Shown piece by piece: positions 7,313-10,487 of a stretch of 10,487 nucleotides of DNA (positions are counted from its first letter, which is position 1; each line of letters opens with the position of its first letter). The notes beneath the pieces were generated by a model. It was given only the letters and a program-made list of their open reading frames with translations. It searched no databases and was not told the origin of the DNA. The stretch comes from Goniomonas avonlea. Lineage: Eukaryota > Cryptophyceae > Goniomonadida > Goniomonadaceae. The stretch spans positions 1 through 10,487 of the forward strand of contig QUTJ01031237.1 in the NCBI GenBank assembly GCA_003573635.1, in the 5' to 3' direction. Position numbers and translations under genes: made by a program.

Positions 7313-7362
7313 CTGAAAGCTCGTGTGTGAAGCGAGAAGGGGTGGATGAGGACCCACTTTTG

Positions 7363-7392
7363 TTTCACTTTCGTTTCACTTACCTTTCACTT
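7363..7392 (+). repeat. TTTCACTT repeat, three copies, 11-bp period
   Basis: Copies at 7363, 7374 and 7385, about 50 bp after the TMEM184-like stop codon, so probably in its 3' UTR or just beyond. Confidence 0.75.
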
Positions 7393-7650
7393 CCTTTCTC
7401 TCTCTTCCGTCTTCATCTGCTGCCTTGTGCCAGGCACGTCGCATGAGTGGCATGCAGCTCGGTCTGCCCGAGTGCACGCGTCGTAGCAGTCATGCGAAGC
7501 GTTGGTGTCCTGACCTCGTCCTAGACCGCAGCACATCTCAACACTCCACGAGTGTTAACACCGGCCGGCACAGACATGAAAGGAGTGGTCCACCAAAATC
7601 TTCCCATTTCTCGCGCGCAGCGGCCTGGGAGCGAGATGGCCTCGCTGGGC

Positions 7651-7760
7651 AAGGTGCGTCCCTGTGCTTGCAACAGTGCTGTAACGCCCATAAGGTGCGT
7701 CCCTGTGTTTGTAGCGCCCCTAAGGTGCGTCCCTGTGTTGCGACAGCTCTAAGGTGCGTC
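7651..7760 (+). repeat. AAGGTGCGTCCCTGTG interspersed repeat, four copies
   Basis: Copies begin at 7651, 7692, 7732 and 7751 (spacing 41, 40 and 19 bp); the last keeps only AAGGTGCGTC. Each contains AAG|GTGCGT, which resembles a 5' splice site. Confidence 0.85.
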
Positions 7761-7800
7761 ACTATTGGCCACCAATCAACGCGACACGCTGCTACTCACT

Positions 7801-8145
7801 CTCAATCCACTCATGCTGGCACATTCTCTCTGTGGGACACTCTCTATGCTGCCTTCTTGACACTCTCTCCGCACACTCTCTCTTGCCACACACTCTGTGC
7901 GAGAGTCTGCCTTCTTGACACTCTCTTCGCACACTCTCTCTTGCCACACACTCTGTGCGAGACTCTCTTGCCACACACCCTTTGCCACGCTCTCAGTGCG
8001 ACACTCTCAATGCCACCTTCTCGACTCTCTTGCCACACCCTCTCTGCCACACTCTCTCTGCCACACTCTGTGCGACTCGATTTACACTCCCCATGCCAGG
8101 TTCTCACTCACCACACTCTGTGCCTCTCTGCGCTCTCTCCTCCCC
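7801..8145 (+). repeat. CACTCTC/TGCCACAC satellite with an embedded 58-bp duplication
   Basis: Built from variants of GACACTCTCT, CTTGCCACAC and CTCTGTGCGA. A higher-order unit of 58 bp is clear: the block starting GCCTTCTTGACACTCTCT at 7851 recurs at 7909 with few changes. After ~7967 the array decays into shorter units of roughly 20 bp that fade out near 8145. The minus strand translates as Cys/Arg/Glu/Ser repeats (VRRECQEG, VWQERVC), judged to be repeat artefact. Confidence 0.85.
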
Positions 8146-8237
8146 GCCCCTCGCACTGTGTGACATCCCCCCCACCAGGAGGGCGCACGTGCTGGGGCAA
8201 CTGCGCGGCTCCTGTCTGCTTCTGGGGCTGATGATGA

Positions 8238-8424
8238 ATGGTGCGGAGAGTGTTCTTGCCGCTCACGTGATGATGGTGACGGTGACGGTGACGGTGATGG
8301 TGATGATAATGATGCATGGTGCGGAGAGTGTTCTTGCCGCTCACGTGATGATGGTGCTGGTGACGGTGACGGTGATGGTGATGACGATGATGCATGGTGC
8401 GGAGAGTGTTCTTGCCACTCACGA
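8238..8424 (+). repeat. 78-bp minisatellite, two full and one partial copy
   Basis: Units start at 8238, 8316 and 8394 with ATGGTGCGGAGAGTGTTCTT. Each full unit ends in GGTGACGGTGATGGTGATGA-like trinucleotide-derived sequence. The period is exactly 26 codons, so frames stay open. The minus strand encodes a His-rich unit (HHHHRHRH followed by SGKNTLRT); the plus strand encodes MVTVTVTVMVM-like runs. No gene context supports translation. Confidence 0.9.
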
Positions 8425-8449
8425 CATCAGCCGGTCTCTTCCAATCGAA

Positions 8450-8690
8450 AGCGCCCCCGCCCCCCCCTCCTTCAATCCCCGACGCACCGTCTCGCCCTCT
8501 CCTCTCTCCCTCCCTTCAGAGGAAATGGGGGGGCATTGCAAGGAGAAGTGGAGGAGAGGAACCTGGAGAAGAGAAGGGAAGGGGAGAAATCGAGAGAAAA
8601 GTGAGGGGGAGAAGGACAGGATTTCTCTTCCCTTCCGGCTCCCTCCCCTCACTCTCCAACGCGTCGCAGGTGTGACAGTAAAGACGGGGG
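8450..8690. other. Alternating polypyrimidine and polypurine tracts
   Basis: The plus strand is pyrimidine-rich at ~8450-8518, purine-rich at ~8519-8620 (GGAGAAG/GGGAGAA motifs) and pyrimidine-rich again at ~8625-8665. No recognisable coding sequence or RNA gene. Confidence 0.6.
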
Positions 8691-8772
8691 CGCAGAGCCA
8701 CAGATTGACTGATGGCTGTCACCGTACCACGAGGCGTCAACCTCAGGCTGCAATGCCGTGACTTGTCAAAGT

Positions 8773-8840
8773 GTGCCACGAGTGTCAACGTGGGCAATGT
8801 GCCACGACTGTCAACGTGAGCAACTGCAGTGTGCCACGAG
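8773..8840 (+). repeat. GTGCCACGA(G/C)TGTCAACGTG repeat, 2 copies plus a partial
   Basis: Copies begin at 8773 and 8799 (20 bp each, one mismatch), with a third GTGCCACGAG at 8831. The GTGCCAC core echoes the TGCCACAC satellite at 7801-8145, perhaps from a shared origin. Confidence 0.75.
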
Positions 8841-8859
8841 CGCTCTGTGACAAACTCTG

Positions 8860-8860
<1 letters not shown>

Positions 8861-8899
<39 letters not shown>
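8861..8899. repeat. (CT)19 microsatellite
   Basis: Uninterrupted CT tract followed by a further ~200 bp of CT-rich imperfect sequence (to ~9090). Confidence 0.95.
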
Positions 8900-8902
<3 letters not shown>

Positions 8903-9049
8903 TTCTTGTTGCTCATAGCTCCCCTTCTCCCCTCTCTACCTCTCCCTCCTGCCCCACTCTCATCAATCTCAATTTTCTGCCTCTCGTGAGTTCGCTGCTC
9001 CCCTTCGCCCAAACGGCTCTCTCGCTCTCGCACTCTCCCTCCCTCTCAC

Positions 9050-9538
9050 TCACTCTCCTTCCCTTTCTCCTGTCTCCGCTCGCTTCTTCAATATTGTTCT
9101 ATCTCTGCAAACCGTGCGATTTGCGGCTGTACTTGTGTGTGTGTGTGTGTTGTGTGTGCGTGCTTGCGTGCGTATGTACATATCAGCTGCGGCATTTGTC
9201 TGGGCTGCGGCTGGGATATGACTGGCGTGTCCTTGGATGAGCTGCTGTTGGATGAGCTGTTGTTGGGTAAGCTGCTGCCTCTTGCGCTGTGCCGTGGCCG
9301 AGGAGGTTGCTGCGAGCTCCCGCAGACTCTCGCACTGTTTGATGCTGAGGCTCACGCGCCACTGGGTTGGCAACGCTCGAGTGTCAATGGCCGTTGTTGT
9401 GTTGGACCCACAACTGCGAGGTCCAAGCCTGCCGTGTTTGACGGCCTGAGGGGCTGCGAGGGGCAGCGAGGGGCTGGCCTCCTCCTGCTTAATCGGCGCG
9501 AGATAATCCTCCGCGGGGTGTGAAAGGGTCAGATACAC
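9050..9538 (-). CDS. Hypothetical Gln-rich protein, weakly supported
   Basis: An open frame of 162 codons on the minus strand (ATG at 9538). Residues ~1-80 look more like ordinary protein (DYLAPIKQEEASPS). A short basic-plus-Gln segment follows (KRQQLTQQQLIQQQLIQ), then a Thr-His run produced by the (GT)n tract and a Glu-rich end produced by CT-rich DNA. I recognise no domain. A plus-strand frame over the same DNA (9137-9523) is about as plausible (SLDELLLDELLLGKLL), which argues against either. It could be a real exon downstream of the kinase gene or chance. The last third is certainly repeat-derived. Confidence 0.2.
   Translation of the reverse strand: MYLTLSHPAEDYLAPIKQEEASPSLPLAAPQAVKHGRLGPRSCGSNTTTAIDTRALPTQWRVSLSIKQCESLRELAATSSATAQRKRQQLTQQQLIQQQLIQGHASHIPAAAQTNAAADMYIRTQARTHNTHTHTSTAANRTVCRDRTILKKRAETGEREGE
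9134..9159. repeat. Imperfect (TG)n tract
   Basis: TG dinucleotides with one interruption, followed by GCGTGCTTGCGTGCGTATG, a degenerate continuation. Confidence 0.85.
9233..9277 (+). repeat. 15-bp tandem repeat, three copies
   Basis: TTGGATGAGCTGCTG, TTGGATGAGCTGTTG and TTGGGTAAGCTGCTG. The period is a multiple of three, so it is compatible with coding in either direction: Leu-Asp-Glu-Leu-Leu on plus, Gln-rich on minus. Confidence 0.85.
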
Positions 9539-9539
9539 C

Positions 9540-9668
9540 TCGAATCACTCCTCAAACGATCAGAACCGTCCCTCTTTGCATTATGCATGGTAGAACGATT
9601 AGTTTATCCAATTATATCATTGGATCTCGATGGATCTTGTCATGTCCCCAAGCAGGACAAGTTTCATG
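9540..9668. other. Short AT-richer unique segment with small inverted repeats
   Basis: Less repetitive than its surroundings. It contains a perfect 7-bp inverted repeat, ATCCAAT (9606-9612) / ATTGGAT (9619-9625), with a 6-nt loop. A 6-bp pair, CTTGTC (9636-9641) / GACAAG (9656-9661), follows. No gene seen. Confidence 0.5.
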
Positions 9669-9731
9669 CTGCGGAATACAGTTGTTACGGAGGGACACAG
9701 TTGTTACAGAGGGAACATGAGGCACGGGCGA

Positions 9732-9940
9732 GGTAGTCGTTACGGAGGGAGGTAGCCGTTACGGAGGGAGGTAGCCGTTACATAGGGAGGTAGCCGTTAC
9801 GTAGGGAGGGAGTCGTTACGGAGGGAGGTAGTCGTTATGGAGGGAGGTAGTCGTTACGGAGGGAGGTAGTCGTTACGGAGGGAGGTAGTCGTTACGGAGG
9901 GAGGTAGCCGTTACGGAGGGAGGTAGTCGTTACGGAGGGC
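9732..9940 (+). repeat. 19-bp minisatellite, 11 copies
   Basis: Exactly eleven 19-bp units of GGTAGTCGTTACGGAGGGA with sporadic changes (AGTC/AGCC; ACGG/ACAT/ACGT/ATGG). Two decayed relatives (CAGTTGTTACGGAGGGA, CAGTTGTTACAGAGGGA) precede it at about 9678-9716. The rightmost unit and part of the next lie within the 3' end of the minus-strand kinase coding sequence and supply its stop codon. Confidence 0.95.
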
Positions 9941-10443
9941 TTGCAGCGCCTCAACAACTTGTGGGAACGAAGGACGTTTTGCCGGGTCACGCTGCCAACA
10001 CCACTGCATGAGGTGAGCCATGGACCTGCGAAAGGTTGGTAAGGGAGGGAGGGAGGGAGATGGGGAGGGAGGAAGGGAGGGAGGTGGGGAGGGAGACGGA
10101 GGGTGAGAGGGAGGGTGAGAGGGAGGGTGAGAGGGAGGGAGGCAGGAACAAGTGGCGAGCAGAGAGTGCGGCAATCACGGGACGAGAAAAGTGACTGGGC
10201 AGTCACCGGCTGGTTTGGCAACGACTGAGGCAAAAGACAAAGAACTGTTGTAGGTGGCGAGAGAGCCGGGGGCCGGGGGCCGGGGGGCGCAGGACTTGTC
10301 GGCAAAATCCGATCAAGTTTGGATCTTGCAAATCAAATTTACTGGCTTAGAGAAGAACGAGAGAAAATCAAAACTTACTTGGGCACACGAGGAGAAATCT
10401 TTGGTCTGAGGTTCTGCCTTATCACCAAGTGTGCAATCTCTTG
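9911..10443 (-). CDS. Protein kinase (TKL/tyrosine-like), C-terminal end only, last two exons
   Basis: Exons on the minus strand: 10443-10379 (after a GGCAG acceptor) and 10025-9911, joined by a GT-AG intron at 10378-10026 (donor GTAAGT, acceptor TTCGCAG). The split codon AA|G restores the frame, reading EIAHLVIRQNLRPKISPRVP, then K, then SMAHLMQWCWQRDPAKRPSF. The pattern R-P...P....MQ.CW..DP..RPSF..V...L is kinase subdomain XI of the tyrosine kinase/TKL group, containing the invariant Arg of RPSF. The catalytic loop, DFG and APE motifs lie beyond the right edge. The protein ends ...VVEALQALRNDYLPP, where the last residues and the stop come from the 19-bp minisatellite. The true start of exon 10443 is uncertain, and the gene is cut by the window end. 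Confidence 0.78.
10042..10144. repeat. (GGGA)n polypurine tract in the kinase intron
   Basis: Imperfect GGGAGGGA / GGGTGAGA repeats with many runs of three or more G on the plus strand. It occupies the 3' part of the kinase intron, where the minus-strand transcript would read as a ~100-nt pyrimidine tract directly ahead of the acceptor. Confidence 0.85.
10267..10287. repeat. CCGGGGG repeat
   Basis: Three tandem CCGGGGG-type units in the kinase intron, a second G-run cluster on the plus strand. Confidence 0.8.
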
Positions 10444-10487
10444 CTGCCGAGAGTGTGAGACGCACCTACTTGCCCACCGCAAAATAA

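Larger units (their letters stand above)
7313..8237. other. Repeat-rich intergenic region, no supported gene
   Basis: About 0.9 kb after the stop codon of the TMEM184-like gene. It holds TTTCACTT repeats, four AAGGTGCGTC blocks and a long CACTCTC/TGCCACAC-type satellite. Long open frames exist in several phases of both strands, but they translate into low-complexity Cys/His/Leu/Ser strings of repeat origin. Short exons cannot be excluded, but none is supported by a recognisable domain. Confidence 0.6.

Noticed and set aside
8108-8422. Minus-strand His-rich ORF as a metal-binding protein
   Set aside because: It is produced by the 78-bp minisatellite. There is no start context, domain or neighbouring exon. 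Kept as a finding only.
7651-8424. CRISPR-like array of direct repeats
   Set aside because: Spacing is irregular (41, 40, 19, 58, 78 bp), spacers are not unique, there are no cas genes, and the context is eukaryotic.
7425-8761. Two overlapping plus-strand open frames of 268 codons each (7425-8231 and 7955-8761)
   Set aside because: They run through satellite and minisatellite DNA. The translations are Cys/His/Ser/Leu low-complexity strings that change character at repeat borders, and comparable frames exist on the opposite strand.

Overview
The window looks like nuclear DNA of a microbial eukaryote (protist, alga or early-branching fungus; I cannot narrow it further). The evidence is: split genes with very short GT-AG introns (mostly 40-55 nt); a eukaryotic membrane protein family (TMEM184 / organic solute transporter alpha, DUF300); the end of a TKL/tyrosine-type protein kinase; a PIF/Harbinger DNA transposon; and many microsatellites and minisatellites. 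I see no bacterial operon, rRNA, tRNA or CRISPR array.

Layout. (1) 136-1191, minus strand: a single-exon leucine-rich-repeat protein. (2) 1234-5039: a complete PIF/Harbinger transposon of about 3.8 kb with ~45-bp terminal inverted repeats and a 3-bp target duplication. Inside are two convergent genes: a spliced partner gene (plus strand, 1365-3220) and an uninterrupted 418-aa DDE transposase (minus strand, 4841-3585). A cluster of (CT)n, (TG)n, (AG)n and (TTCG)n repeats lies between their 3' ends. (3) 5131-7312, plus strand: a nine-exon TMEM184/OSTalpha-like gene of about 438 codons, assembled from GT-AG junctions that preserve the reading frame. (4) 7313 to about 9730: repeat-dominated DNA with no convincing gene. 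It holds repeats with periods of 11, 15, about 40, 58 and 78 bp, dinucleotide tracts, and one weak minus-strand ORF. (5) 9732-9940: an 11-copy, 19-bp minisatellite that runs into the 3' end of a minus-strand kinase gene. Its last two exons are visible (10443-10379 and 10025-9911); the rest lies beyond the right edge.

How it fits together. The LRR gene (leftward) and the TMEM184 gene (rightward) are divergent. Without the transposon, only about 130 bp would separate their start codons, so the element appears to have landed in a compact, probably shared promoter. Within the element, the transposase has a full DDE triad. The partner gene encodes a basic, proline-rich protein with a C-terminal coiled coil, in the position where Harbinger elements usually carry their Myb/SANT-like DNA-binding protein. 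The arrays of GTCGTC/GACGAC motifs at both ends of the element are plausible binding sites for these proteins. No wholly new system is evident. The less ordinary points are the intact two-gene transposon with an unusual partner protein and a duplicated terminus, its insertion site, and minisatellites that overlap coding sequence.
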